Notes: generated by a model not told the origin, from the sequence alone. DNA of 43,383 nucleotides from Chloroflexota bacterium (GCA_014360805.1 JACIWU010000019.1:1-43383); one strand, 5' to 3'. Shown: positions 33,794-42,833, counted from the stretch's first letter. A program made the numbers and translations.

Positions 33794-36346
33794 ATGATTC
33801 CGGTACGCCTTCAGGTTCGCAACTTCCTCTGCTACAGCGACAACGCCCCCGTGTTGGATTTCGCCGGCATCCATGTCGCCTGCCTGTCGGGGGCCAATGG
33901 GCATGGCAAGTCGGCGCTGCTGGACGCCATCACCTGGGCGCTGTGGGGCAAGGCCCGCGCACGCCAGGACGACCAACTCATCCATCAGGGGCAGACCGAC
34001 ATGGACGTGGAGTTTGACTTCCTGATGGACGGCCAACTCTACCGCGTCATCCGCAAACGCACCAGTAGGGGGCGCGGGCAAAGCGCGCTGGAGTTGCAGG
34101 CGGACAGAGGCGGCAAGTTCGTGGTGCTGACCGAAGACTCGCAGCGCGCAACCCAGGCGCGCATCAACGCGATCCTTCGGATGGACTACGACACGTTCAT
34201 CAACTCCGCGTTTCTGGTGCAGGGCCGCGCCGACGAATTCACGGTGAAAGCCCCCGCGGAACGCAAGCAGGTGCTGGCCGACATCCTGGGCCTGGCGCTC
34301 TACGACCGCGCGGAGGAAATCGCCAAAGATCATGCGCGGCAGGCCGAGCAGGAAATCGCCCACCTCACCGGCGAGATTCAGAACCTGGACGGCGAACTGA
34401 AGAATCTGGCCGCGTATCGGGATGAGGAGAAGGCGCTTGCCCTGGAGAGCGAAAGTCTGACCCGCCAGCGGGAGGACGCCGAGCGGGCCACGCGGGAGGC
34501 CGAGGTGGTGCTGAGCGGCCTGCAACAGAAGAAGCGCGAATTGGACGAACTGGCCGCAAGGCGGGCGCAGGACGAGCGCGCGCTCCGAGACAGGGAGCAG
34601 AGGCGCGAGTCTGTGCTGAAGCAGATGGCCGTGCTGGAGGCCCTGCTGGCCGAGGAGGCCGACATCAAGGCGGGCTACCAGCGGCTTCTGGAAGCGCGAG
34701 AACGCGAAGCGGCCCTGGCGAGCAAGGGCATTCGCGCCAACCAACTGAACGCCGAAGCGGTGCGCCTGGAAGGCCGCATCGCCCAGGCCCGCCAGAAACT
34801 GGCGCTGGAACTGGAGCATGCGCAGAAGCAGGCCGCCGACAAGGAAGCCGAGGCCCAAAAGGCCGAATCTCTGCGGGCCAAGCGAGCGCAGGTCGCCAGG
34901 GAACTGGAAGCCCTGGACGAGAAGGAACGCCAGCGGGACGCTCTCCGCCAGTCCATCCAGGATTCGGGCCTGGAAGCCGAGCGCCTGAGGTCCGAGAACG
35001 AGCGGCTGCGCCGGGAAATGGCCGACCTTAGGGGCAAGATTGACCAACTGGGAGCGGCGGGAGCCACCTGTCCCCTGTGCCGTTCGCCCCTGAGCGACGA
35101 GAGCCGCCAGCGTCTGATTGAGGACATGACGGCGGAGGGGCGCGCCAAGAAGGAGCAATTCACGGCCAACCAGAACCGTATGCAGGCGCTGGACGCCGAG
35201 CGCGAGCGGCTGGAGCGCGAACTGGGGGCGCTGGACGCGGCGCTGAAGGGCCGCGGCGCGAAGCAGCGGGAAGAAGCGGCGCTCTCGGAGGCGCTGGCCC
35301 GCGCAGAGACGGCTGTAGAGGAGGCGAAGCGGCTGCGCGAAGCGGCGGCTGACATCCAGCGCCGCCTGGAACGCGAGGAGTTCGCCCAGGACGAGCGGAA
35401 GCGCCTGGCCGAGGTGCAGGCCGAGATTCGCGCGCTGGACTACGACCCGCAGGCCCACGAAGAAGCGCGCCGCGCACTCCAAGCCCTGGCCGAGTACGAG
35501 ACCAAGCACGCCAATCTGCTGAGCGCGAGCCAGCGGATTGACGGCCTTCGGGCCGACATCGCCCGCTACGAGGAGGAAATCGCCCAATTCCGGAAGGCGC
35601 TGGCCGAGTCCGGCGACCGCAAGGTCCAACTGGAGGCAGAATTGGCGACCCTGCCCCGTGCCGAAGCCGACGCGAAGGCGAAGCGGGCCGAAGCCGAGTC
35701 GCTGGCCGAGCGCGAACGGCGCGCCCGCGATCGGCTGGCGATGGCGCGCCAGAAACTGGAGTATTGCGACCGCCTGGCCGCGCGCAGGGAAGAGAAATCC
35801 CGGGCGCTGGAAGAGGCCAGAAGCAACAAGAGCCTGTACGATGACCTGCGGCTCGCCTTCGGCAAGAAGGGCATTCAGGCCATGATCATAGAAAGCATCA
35901 TCCCGGAGATTCAGGACGAGGCCAACGCCCTTCTGCAGCGCATGACCGACGGTCGGATGCAGGTAACGCTCCAGACGCAGCGGGACACCAAGTCGGGCAC
36001 CACGGTGGAGACGCTGGAAATCCACATCTCGGACGAACTGGGCTCGCGCCCCTACGAGTTGTTCTCCGGAGGCGAAGCGTTTCGCGTGAACTTCGCCATC
36101 CGCGTCGCGCTGAGCAAGTTGCTGGCGCGGCGGGCGGGCGCGCAACTGCGGACGCTCATCATTGACGAGGGGTTCGGCTCCCAGGATGCCGCGGGCCGCC
36201 GCAAACTGGTAGAAGCGATCCAGTCGGTGCAGGACGACTTTGACAAGATATTGGTGATTACCCACGTGGAGGAATTGCAGGACGCATTCCCCGTCCGCAT
36301 CCACGTGGAGAAGACCGCCGCCGGCTCCACGTTCAGCATCATGTAG
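33794..36346 (+). CDS. SbcC/Rad50-like ATPase with zinc hook
   Basis: 850 residues. Walker A GANGHGKS at 33-40, Q-loop region FLVQGRADEF, two long coiled coils (about 180-420 and 440-690), a zinc hook CPLC at 426-429, signature FSGGEAFRVNFA from 757, and Walker B LIIDEGFGS near 790. It should tether and process DNA ends as the ATPase half of an Mre11-Rad50 type complex. The nuclease partner SbcD/Mre11 is usually adjacent but is not found here; the previous gene is the RRM protein and the next is convergent. GAGGTGAGG precedes the ATG. Its last 8 nt overlap the convergent phosphatase gene. Confidence 0.93.
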   Translation: MIPVRLQVRNFLCYSDNAPVLDFAGIHVACLSGANGHGKSALLDAITWALWGKARARQDDQLIHQGQTDMDVEFDFLMDGQLYRVIRKRTSRGRGQSALELQADRGGKFVVLTEDSQRATQARINAILRMDYDTFINSAFLVQGRADEFTVKAPAERKQVLADILGLALYDRAEEIAKDHARQAEQEIAHLTGEIQNLDGELKNLAAYRDEEKALALESESLTRQREDAERATREAEVVLSGLQQKKRELDELAARRAQDERALRDREQRRESVLKQMAVLEALLAEEADIKAGYQRLLEAREREAALASKGIRANQLNAEAVRLEGRIAQARQKLALELEHAQKQAADKEAEAQKAESLRAKRAQVARELEALDEKERQRDALRQSIQDSGLEAERLRSENERLRREMADLRGKIDQLGAAGATCPLCRSPLSDESRQRLIEDMTAEGRAKKEQFTANQNRMQALDAERERLERELGALDAALKGRGAKQREEAALSEALARAETAVEEAKRLREAAADIQRRLEREEFAQDERKRLAEVQAEIRALDYDPQAHEEARRALQALAEYETKHANLLSASQRIDGLRADIARYEEEIAQFRKALAESGDRKVQLEAELATLPRAEADAKAKRAEAESLAERERRARDRLAMARQKLEYCDRLAARREEKSRALEEARSNKSLYDDLRLAFGKKGIQAMIIESIIPEIQDEANALLQRMTDGRMQVTLQTQRDTKSGTTVETLEIHISDELGSRPYELFSGGEAFRVNFAIRVALSKLLARRAGAQLRTLIIDEGFGSQDAAGRRKLVEAIQSVQDDFDKILVITHVEELQDAFPVRIHVEKTAAGSTFSIM

Positions 36347-36986
36347 GCGGGGGTGCCGGTGGGCCGGGCTGCGCTTCCAGGTGCGCGCAATCGTTGAGCA
36401 GGCGCAGGCTCGGCACGCCAGCGACGACATCCACGACGGTCAGCGACGCATTGCGCAAGTCGTAGGCCCACCAGTTGGTAAAGCGGTCGGGGAGCAGGTA
36501 GGCCAGGGCGGCCCGCAGGCTGCCGCCGTGCGCCACGACGACCACCGTTTCGTCCCCCGGGTGCGCGGCCAGAATCTCGTCCACGGCCCCCCACACGCGC
36601 GTGAAGAACGCCCTGCGGCTTTCGCCCCCGGGCCAGTGAAAGTCCAGGTTCATCTTGTCGGCCCAGGCTTCAAACAGGCCCGGGAATCGCTCGCGGAATT
36701 GCGCGATGGTGAGGCCGCTCACCTGCCCGAAGTGGATTTCGCGCAGGCCGTCGTGGGGGATGAGTGGGCACGCGGTGGACTGGGCGATGGGTTCGGCGGT
36801 CTGCAGGGCGCGGCGCAGCGAACTGCTGTACACGGCCACGGGCGCGAACTCGTGGGCGATGCGCCGGGCTACCGCCTGGGCCTGCGCCAGGCCGGTCTCC
36901 GTCAGGCAGGTGTCTTCCCAGCCCTGCCAGTAGCCGATGTCGTTGGCTTCGGTGGCGCCGTGCCGTACAAAGAGCAATGTCGTCAT
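36339..36986 (-). CDS. Histidine phosphatase (phosphoglycerate-mutase-like)
   Basis: 215 residues. RHG at 8-10 gives the catalytic His9; SSSLRRALQTAEPI, GLREIHFG and VVVAHGGSLRA supply the other phosphate-binding residues. Likely a broad phosphatase or a GpmB/CobC relative acting on a small phosphate ester. AAGGAAG lies before the ATG. It is the last gene of the rex-nth operon, 28 nt after nth. Confidence 0.9.
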   Translation of the reverse strand: MTTLLFVRHGATEANDIGYWQGWEDTCLTETGLAQAQAVARRIAHEFAPVAVYSSSLRRALQTAEPIAQSTACPLIPHDGLREIHFGQVSGLTIAQFRERFPGLFEAWADKMNLDFHWPGGESRRAFFTRVWGAVDEILAAHPGDETVVVVAHGGSLRAALAYLLPDRFTNWWAYDLRNASLTVVDVVAGVPSLRLLNDCAHLEAQPGPPAPPPT

Positions 36987-37014
36987 GAGCGTCTTCCTTC
37001 GGATTGCCGGCGGT

Positions 37015-37707
37015 CTACGGTTGCATCGTCTCGGCGGGGCCGCAGGTCCGGGCGTAGTAGTCGCACAGGTCGCGGAGCGCGCACTCGGCGCAGCGTGGGC
37101 GTCGCGCCGCGCACACGGCCCGACCGTGGCGGATCACGTTGATGTGGAAGGCGTAGTAGATGTCCGGCGGCAGGAGCGCCTCCAGCCGTTCGTGAGCCTG
37201 TTCGCGGCCCGTCTTGTCGGGGATAAGCCCCAGCCGCCGCGTTACGCGATGCACGTGCGTATCCACCGGGAAGGCCGGCATGCCCAGGGTGAACAACAGG
37301 ATGATGGCGGCCGTCTTCGGCCCTACGCCGTTGAACGAGAGCAGGTAGCGCCGGGCCTCCTCCGTCGGCAACTCGCGGAGGAACTCCAGCGACAACGCGC
37401 CGCGCTCCGCCGTGATGCGCTGGAGCGCCTCTTTGATGCGCGCGGCTTTCTGCTTCCACAGGCCGGCGACCTGAATCGCCTGGCCGATGGCCTCCACGGG
37501 CGCGTCGCGGACCTGCTCCCACGATGGGAAGGCCTCGCGCAGGCGCTGGAACGCGATGTCGCGCAGGCGGTCGTTGGTGTTCTGGCTGAGGATGGTCAAC
37601 ACCAGCGACTGGATGGGGTCACGCCCGGATGGAGGCGGCGGTTCGCCGTAGGCAGCCAGCAGACGACGATGGACTTCCAGGGCCTTCGCCCGGACATCAG
37701 CGACCAT
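37015..37707 (-). CDS. nth: Endonuclease III
   Basis: 230 residues. Helix-hairpin-helix FNGVGPKTAA with catalytic Lys131, PVDTHVHRVTRRLGL with Asp149, and the 4Fe-4S cluster ligands Cys199-x6-Cys206-x2-Cys209-x5-Cys215. A bifunctional glycosylase/AP lyase for oxidised pyrimidines. It follows rex by 25 nt. Confidence 0.94.
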   Translation of the reverse strand: MVADVRAKALEVHRRLLAAYGEPPPPSGRDPIQSLVLTILSQNTNDRLRDIAFQRLREAFPSWEQVRDAPVEAIGQAIQVAGLWKQKAARIKEALQRITAERGALSLEFLRELPTEEARRYLLSFNGVGPKTAAIILLFTLGMPAFPVDTHVHRVTRRLGLIPDKTGREQAHERLEALLPPDIYYAFHINVIRHGRAVCAARRPRCAECALRDLCDYYARTCGPAETMQP

Positions 37708-37732
37708 GCGTGGGTTCCACCTTGTCCGGCGG

Positions 37733-38347
37733 CTACAGGTAGTACGTGAGGCGCTGGAGTTGCACCGCCGGGTCCACGTACTGGATACGCACGCCCGCCG
37801 GCACCTTCACCGAGATGGGCGCGTAGTTCACGATGGCGCGGATTCCCGCCGCGATCAGCGTGTCGGCCACCTCCTGGGCGGCGGAGGCGGGCGTGGCGAT
37901 GATGGCGATCTGCGCGCCGATGCGCTTCACTTCCTCCGGAATCAAGCGGCTATCCTGAACCACCAACGAGCCGACTTGCTGGCCGATTTTCGCGGGGTCA
38001 TTGTCAAAGGCCGCCGCGATGCGGAAGCCCTTAGGCTTGAAGCCCGCGTAGCGCACCAGCGCGTGCCCCAGGTCGCCCACACCAACCAGCACCACGGGCC
38101 ACTCGCGGTCCACCTTCAGAATCTTGCGCAGTTCCTGCGCCAGATACGCGATGCGGTATCCCGATCCCTGCTTGCCGAACTCGCCGAAGAAGGAGAGGTC
38201 CTTGCGGATTTGGGCCGCGCTGTAGCCCAGCCGCTCGCCCAGTTCCTGGGACGAGGTGATCTCGCGCCCCTCCTTGAGCAGATGCTCAAGGGCGCGCAGA
38301 TACAGGGGCAGGCGACCGATGACGATGTCGGGTACACGTGTCGGCAT
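37733..38347 (-). CDS. rex: Redox-sensing transcriptional repressor Rex
   Basis: 204 residues. An N-terminal winged helix (about 1-75; [20 protein letters not shown] is the recognition part) followed by [10 protein letters not shown] and a Rossmann fold with [10 protein letters not shown]. Rex senses NADH/NAD and represses fermentative or respiratory genes when NADH is low. The ATG at 38347 has AGGAGGAAC before it; an in-frame ATG at 38362 overlaps that site and is rejected. First gene of rex-nth-phosphatase. Confidence 0.95.
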   Translation of the reverse strand: MPTRVPDIVIGRLPLYLRALEHLLKEGREITSSQELGERLGYSAAQIRKDLSFFGEFGKQGSGYRIAYLAQELRKILKVDREWPVVLVGVGDLGHALVRYAGFKPKGFRIAAAFDNDPAKIGQQVGSLVVQDSRLIPEEVKRIGAQIAIIATPASAAQEVADTLIAAGIRAIVNYAPISVKVPAGVRIQYVDPAVQLQRLTYYL

Positions 38348-38395
38348 CTCGTTCCTCCTCATGTAATCGCGTGATGGTTCAGCGGTACGGCACGC

Positions 38396-38424
38396 ATTAT
38401 AGCAGATTTCACAAGTTTGTGCAA
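38396..38424 (-). promoter_or_regulatory. Rex operon promoter with CACAA/TTGTG element
   Basis: Minus strand TTGCAC (38424-38419), 17 nt ending TGC, TATAAT (38401-38396). The spacer and -35 carry CACAA-GT-TTGTG (38410-38421). Rex sites are built from TTGTG/CACAA halves, though usually with TTGTG outermost, so autoregulation is only a possibility. Confidence 0.55.
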
Positions 38425-38429
38425 AACTA

Positions 38430-38677
38430 GTACGTCATCCGTGCCGACGGATAGAACGAATATCGCGAGCAAGACGCCTGCCAACTATGGTTTTCGTCTT
38501 GTCTGAAGTCTGTCCGCGGGGATAGGATAACCTGCGCATGTGGATGGCAGGGGCAACAAAGGGCGCCGCATAGATAAAATGGAAGGGCTGACGACCTTGT
38601 TGTACAATCGCGGGTTAGTGGGGTGTTCCACCCTATCCGCATACAACTTATGGCATTTTGCCAAGGAGGTCAGCCCG
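38430..38677 (+). ncRNA. Non-coding left flank of the IS110 element, possible bridge RNA region
   Basis: About 250 nt without a gene precede the transposase. In IS110-group elements this left end encodes a guide (bridge) RNA that pairs with target and donor. TACAAT at 38603 and short hairpins at 38621-38633 and 38651-38663 (TGGCA/TGCCA just before the ribosome site) are visible. No RNA fold could be verified and the element edges are unknown. Confidence 0.3.
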
Positions 38678-39762
38678 ATGAGCATTGTATACTATGGCGG
38701 TCTGGATGTCCATCAGGAGAGTATCGTGGCGTTTCTCTTCTCACCCGAGACCGGGGAATGTTTTGAGGATGAAGTGCCCAATGACCGCAAGCATCTGGAG
38801 CGTGCTGCGAAACGGTGGCGCAAGCGGGGGGAGTTGCGCCTCTGCTATGAAGCCAGCAGCGCGGGGTTTGTCGTCAAGCGGTGGCTAGATGAACTGGGCA
38901 TTCCTTGCGAGGTGGTCGCACCGGCATTCATCCCGAAGGGGCCTGGAGACCGCATCAAGACCGACCGTCGGGATGCGCGCAGGCTGGCCCTATTGTACCA
39001 ATCCGGGATGTTACGTCCTGTGCGCGTTCCTGATGAGAGGGAAGAGATGGCGAGGTCCGTGGTGCGCCATCGGGAGGATCTCACACGCGACATGACGCGG
39101 ACGAAGAACCGCATCCTGAAGTTTCTGGGGTTGTTAGGGCTTCGGTACACCCAGGGGCGGAACTGGACGGAGAAGCACCGCAAGTGGCTGCGTTCCTTGA
39201 ACCTGGAGCCTCTTCAGGCGATGGTGGTGGAGAGCCATCTGCGCGTTCTGGAGCAGTTGGAGGCGGAGCGAAGGGAGGTAGACCAGAAGATTGCGGAGAT
39301 TGCGGAAACTCCTTTTTACCGAGAGAAGGTGCAGCGGTTGATGTGCTTGCGCGGGATTGCGTTGCACACCGCCATGGTGTTGATTACGGAGATCGGGGAT
39401 GCCCACCGGTTCCGAGGATCGCCTGAGTTGATGAGTTATCTTGGGCTGGTGCCCCAAGAGTATAGTTCGGGGGAACGTCGGCGGAGCGGGAAGATCACGA
39501 AGGTGGGGAACAGCCACGCGCGGTGGGTTCTGTGCGAGGCGGCCTGGAATCAGGCGCGTCCCCTTGGGAGGAGTGATCGGTTGGCGAAACAGCACGCAAC
39601 CAACCGCCGGAGGTGGTTGCGATCTCCCAGAAGGCAGAGCGGCGGCTGCATCACAAATTCTGGAAAGTCGCGGTGCGCAAAGACCGGAACACGGCAGCGA
39701 TAGCCGTCGCGCGAGAGATGGCCGGGTTTGTCTGGGCGCTACTGACTTTGGACGCTGCGTAG
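38678..39762 (+). mobile_element. IS110-family transposase, frameshifted near its end
   Basis: About 361 codons if repaired. N-terminal DEDD RuvC-like domain: Asp10 in GGLDVHQ, Glu58 in CYEAS, Asp96 and Asp99 in KTDRRDARR. C-terminal Transposase_20 region with CLRGIALHTA and LGLVPQEYSSGERRRSG, which includes the catalytic Ser. After about 39600 the frame breaks: the family ending QPPEVVAISQKAERRLHHKF continues one frame over to the stop at 39760-39762, so one base appears lost. Unrepaired, the frame ends at 39703 with a nonsense tail. AAGGAGG lies 8 nt before ATG 38678. It sits between rex and the metalloprotease gene. Confidence 0.85.
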
Positions 39763-40197
39763 GAGGATACCAGGGTAAAGGTGAGAAGGCCCTAAAAGGG
39801 GAGACTGGAGACGGTGGCCTGGGGAGGACCCTCGGTCGCCCCTATGCGGTAAACCGGCCCGTCAAGGGCATGGCCGAACCCGCGTCCGTAGATCGAGGCT
39901 GCTCCCGACGCACAATGTATCATGCGGTACCCAACCCGCGAATATCCGGTTGACACATCGTCGCCGAGTTCCTCTCCAGTCTCCCCTGGGGGTTTCGGAT
40001 CACCCTTGCCCAAAGAAAGCGATGAACAGATGGCGCTACTTGACACGCCCTTCCATATCAGGGGCGACCCGCCGGTCGCCCCTACGTGCGAAACGTCGCC
40101 CCGCGGGGTTTCGCCTATTCAGCCCAATGCCCCAGCGTTGGGCGCAAATACCCTTCGCGTGGGTTCGTGTGATTCGTGGATGCCGCCAGCCCGCGGC
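39763..40197. other. Gene-free region right of the IS110 element
   Basis: 435 nt with no credible gene. The left part (to about 39960) is probably the right end of the IS element, including CCGGTTGACA near 39947-39956. The rest holds the AGGGGCGACC hairpin and a TTCGTGTGATTCGTGGAT repeat (40164-40181). Confidence 0.5.
40060..40083. repeat. AGGGGCGACC inverted repeat
   Basis: Arms 40060-40069 and 40074-40083 are perfect complements with a 4-nt loop; related to the hairpin at 34-64. Confidence 0.7.
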
Positions 40198-40956
40198 CTA
40201 GTACACCACCCGCTTGCCCAGCAGGCGGCCGATCGCGATCTCCGTCAGGCCGATAACCGCGGCGAAGAAAAGGTCCACCGCGGCGGTAACGGTGAACGCG
40301 TAGAGGAGCGGGTTCATCACCCGAGCCAGCACCCCCTGCACCGACTCCATCGTGGGCTTCCAGCCGGCCAGGTACAGAAGGACCGCGGCGACGGCGGCGT
40401 AGAGGAGCAGCGGCTTCCAGGCTTCCCTATCCGACTCGCTCGGGAACATGGCATTGCTGATGGCGAAGACGAGGTACATCCACAGCCAGAAATCGGCGGC
40501 GCGTATGGACTGGGACAGCGCGCCCCATGCCTGCCCCCACTGGCCCGAAGCCACCGCCAGCCGCAGCGCCTCCGTGCCTAGCGCGTAGCGGCCGATGGCG
40601 ATGATGAGCAGGCTCGCCACCACCAACGGGGCCAGCCCGATGAGGGATCCGCGCACGATGTCGGTCTGGGCGATGCGCACCGCGCCGTACTGCACCTTGC
40701 TCTTGGTCTTGCGCTTGGGCCAGACGGAGAAGCCCAGCGTGCGGACGCCCAGCAGTTTCGCCGTCAGCCAGTGCGCCACCTCGTGAACCAGGATGCCCGG
40801 GAACAGGAACGCAAACTGCAGGTACATGACGACTTCTGCATCGGCGCCCAGGAGGAACAGGACGCCCTGCAGGTGATGCGTGATCCACCGCGTCAGCAGG
40901 AGCACCATCACGAACCCGACGAAGAAGGCGGCGACCGGCGTCCAGGGGCCGAGCAT
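40198..40956 (-). CDS. M50/site-2-protease-like membrane metalloprotease
   Basis: 252 residues with about six hydrophobic segments. HEVAH at 58-62, inside a membrane helix, is the zinc-binding HExxH. NAMFPSESD at 168-176 has the spacing of the second M50 motif (NxxPxxxxD), giving Asp176 as a likely third ligand. Such enzymes cut membrane proteins within the bilayer. The frame continues to 41064 but overlaps tpiA; ATG 40956 with AGGGGGAA upstream, 13 nt after the tpiA stop, is chosen. It lacks a PDZ domain and is shorter than RseP. It is last in the desulfurase-nifU-nfo-tpiA run. Confidence 0.75.
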   Translation of the reverse strand: MLGPWTPVAAFFVGFVMVLLLTRWITHHLQGVLFLLGADAEVVMYLQFAFLFPGILVHEVAHWLTAKLLGVRTLGFSVWPKRKTKSKVQYGAVRIAQTDIVRGSLIGLAPLVVASLLIIAIGRYALGTEALRLAVASGQWGQAWGALSQSIRAADFWLWMYLVFAISNAMFPSESDREAWKPLLLYAAVAAVLLYLAGWKPTMESVQGVLARVMNPLLYAFTVTAAVDLFFAAVIGLTEIAIGRLLGKRVVY

Positions 40957-40969
40957 CGTTCCCCCTGCG

Positions 40970-41746
40970 CTAGCGGCGCAGCCCTTTCGCCTCCGCCGAG
41001 AGGCGCACAATCTCCACGAAGTCCTCGGCTTTGAGGCTTGCCCCGCCCACCAGCGCGCCGTCAATGTCGGGCTGGCTCATGAACTCGGCGATGTTGCCGG
41101 GCTTCACGCTGCCGCCGTATTGAACCCGCATCCTGTCGGCAACCGACTCGCCGAACAGACGCGCCACCGTCCCCCGGACAGCGGTCTTGATGGTGGTGTT
41201 GGCGCCCTCGCCCGTGGCCGGCTTGCCCGTCCCGATGGCCCAGATCGGCTCGTAGGCGATGACGATGCCCGCGGTCTGCTCGGCGGTCAGCCCCGCCAGC
41301 GCGCCGCGCACCTGCGCCTCCACCACTTCCTGCGTCTGGCCGGCTTCGTTCTGCGCCAGGTTCTCCCCCACGCAGACGATGGGAATCAGACCGTGCACCA
41401 GAGCCGCCTTCACCTTCAGGTTCACCGTCTCGTCGGTCTCGCCGAAGTACTGCCGCCGCTCCGAATGTCCGAGGATGACGTACTGGCAGAACGGCTTGAG
41501 CATGAGGGGCGAGACCTCGCCGGTGTAGGCCCCCTCGTCCTTCCAGAACATGTCCTGCGCGCCCACGCCAACGGTGGAGCCGCGCAGCGCCTCGGCCACG
41601 TGGGGCAGCGACAGGAACGGGGGACACACCACCGTCTCAATCCCCCCGATGGCTTCCAGCGCCGGCCGCATCGCTTTGACCAGCGCGACGGATTCCTCCA
41701 CGGTCTTGTACATCTTCCAGTTGCCGGCGATAATCGGTGTTCGCAT
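40970..41746 (-). CDS. tpiA: Triosephosphate isomerase
   Basis: 258 residues from ATG 41746, the standard length. GNWKM (Asn9, Lys11), ILGHSERR (His94), AYEPIWAIGTG (Glu166, loop 6) and the phosphate-binding YGGSVKPGN and GALVGGASL are intact. It interconverts dihydroxyacetone phosphate and glyceraldehyde 3-phosphate. AGGAG lies 6-7 nt upstream, and a promoter at 41783-41811 supports this start. The frame is also open without a stop to ATG 41893, giving a 307-residue form described separately. Confidence 0.95.
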   Translation of the reverse strand: MRTPIIAGNWKMYKTVEESVALVKAMRPALEAIGGIETVVCPPFLSLPHVAEALRGSTVGVGAQDMFWKDEGAYTGEVSPLMLKPFCQYVILGHSERRQYFGETDETVNLKVKAALVHGLIPIVCVGENLAQNEAGQTQEVVEAQVRGALAGLTAEQTAGIVIAYEPIWAIGTGKPATGEGANTTIKTAVRGTVARLFGESVADRMRVQYGGSVKPGNIAEFMSQPDIDGALVGGASLKAEDFVEIVRLSAEAKGLRR

Positions 41747-41893
41747 GGCGTTGCTCCTGTGCGTAGGTGTGAGTTCGCGCCTATTATACGCGAGGGGGGC
41801 CTCCGAGCCAACCGGCGCGGGCGGTTCGGACTCGCCGAATTCGTAGAGGATCAGGTAGCGCCCGTCGGGCTTGAGAATTCGCCTCTTCTTCAT
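41747..41893 (-). other. In-frame 49-residue extension of TpiA, coupled to nfo
   Basis: From ATG 41893 the frame reads MKKRRILKPDGRYLILYEFG and runs on into TpiA with no stop. GGAGG stands 6 nt before this ATG, which also overlaps the nfo stop as ATGA, so translation here is likely. The KPDGRYLILYEF segment resembles small Chloroflexota proteins I recall as free-standing. Either a separate small gene lost its stop and fused to tpiA, or TpiA is made in long and short forms. Confidence 0.6.
41783..41811 (-). promoter_or_regulatory. Internal promoter for short tpiA
   Basis: Minus strand TTGGCT (41811-41806), 17 nt, TATAAT (41788-41783), about 37 nt before ATG 41746. Confidence 0.6.
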
Positions 41894-42768
41894 CCTTCAC
41901 CTCCGCGCAGCAGGGACGAATCGCCCATCAGCGCGCGCAACACTCGGAGATTCTCCACGTCCTCGGCCATGTCGGGGCCTTTGGGCGTCTCCAGAATCAT
42001 GGGGCGGTCGGCGAATCGCGGGTCGTTCACCAGGAGACGGAACGCCTCCAACCCCAGAAAGCCCTGGCCGATGTGCTCGTGCCGATCCGCGCGGCTGCCC
42101 AGTTCCCGCTTGGAATCGTTCAGGTGAAACACGCGCAGCCGATGGAGGCCGAGAATGCGATCAAAGGCATCAAACGTGGCGGCGTAGGCCTCCGGCGTGC
42201 GCAGGTCGTACCCCGCAGCGAAGGCATGGCAGGTGTCAAAACAGACTCCGATGCGCTCCGGATGCCGCGTCTGGGCGATGATCTCGGCCAGTTGCTCAAA
42301 GGATCCGCCGAGGGTGCTGCCCGCGCCTGCGGTGGTCTCCAGGAGAATCCTCGTCGGGACGTGCGCCGTTCGCTCGTGGATTTCGTCCAGCGCCTGGGCC
42401 ACGCGGCGCAGGCCTGCCTCCTCGCCCGCTCCCGTATGCGCCCCGGGATGGGTAACGAGATACGGCAGCCCCATGCGGCCCGCGCGCTCCATTTCGTCCA
42501 CGAAGGCGTCCACCGACTTGCGCCAGAGTTCGGGGTTGGGCGACGCCAGGTTGATGAGATAGGCGTCGTGCCCGACGATGGGGGCGATTCCGGTGGCCCG
42601 CCGGTTGGCGTGAAAGCGTTCCAGCGTCTCGTCGGTGAGCGGTGCGGCCCGCCACTGGTTGTTGCTCTTGGTGAAAATCTGGATGGCCTCGCAGCCGATG
42701 GAATGGCCGCGCTGGATGGCGCGATCCACCCCGCCCGCGATGGACATGTGAGCGCCAAGCCTGGGCAT
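41890..42768 (-). CDS. nfo: Endonuclease IV (AP endonuclease)
   Basis: 292 residues, complete. Zinc-ligand motifs of the family are all present: GAHMSIAGG, LVTHPGAHTG, LLETTAG, GVCFDTCHAFAAGYD, FHLNDSKRELGSRADRHEHI and ILETPKG. It cleaves 5-prime to abasic sites and complements the Nth encoded at 37015. GGAGG stands just before the ATG. The stop overlaps the start of the TpiA extension. Confidence 0.96.
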   Translation of the reverse strand: MPRLGAHMSIAGGVDRAIQRGHSIGCEAIQIFTKSNNQWRAAPLTDETLERFHANRRATGIAPIVGHDAYLINLASPNPELWRKSVDAFVDEMERAGRMGLPYLVTHPGAHTGAGEEAGLRRVAQALDEIHERTAHVPTRILLETTAGAGSTLGGSFEQLAEIIAQTRHPERIGVCFDTCHAFAAGYDLRTPEAYAATFDAFDRILGLHRLRVFHLNDSKRELGSRADRHEHIGQGFLGLEAFRLLVNDPRFADRPMILETPKGPDMAEDVENLRVLRALMGDSSLLRGGEG

Positions 42769-42833
42769 ACCCCCTCCGCAAACGCCACGCGCCGCCAGGC
42801 CAGGGCGACATCCCCGAAGTGCGCCCCGGCCGC

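Noticed and set aside
33770-36430. An 886-codon open frame on the minus strand opposite the SbcC-like gene
   Set aside because: It mirrors the coding frame of a gene with all SbcC motifs; high GC removes stops. The translation is Leu/Gln/Arg-rich with no family features.
39595-39610. Programmed -1 frameshift in the transposase
   Set aside because: IS110 transposases are normally one frame, and no slippery heptamer such as AAAAAAC or stimulatory hairpin is seen at the break.
40154-40181. tRNA-like GGTTCGTGTGATTC
   Set aside because: It resembles a T-arm by chance but has no acceptor or anticodon stem and belongs to a dispersed repeat. No tRNA or rRNA gene was recognised in the window.
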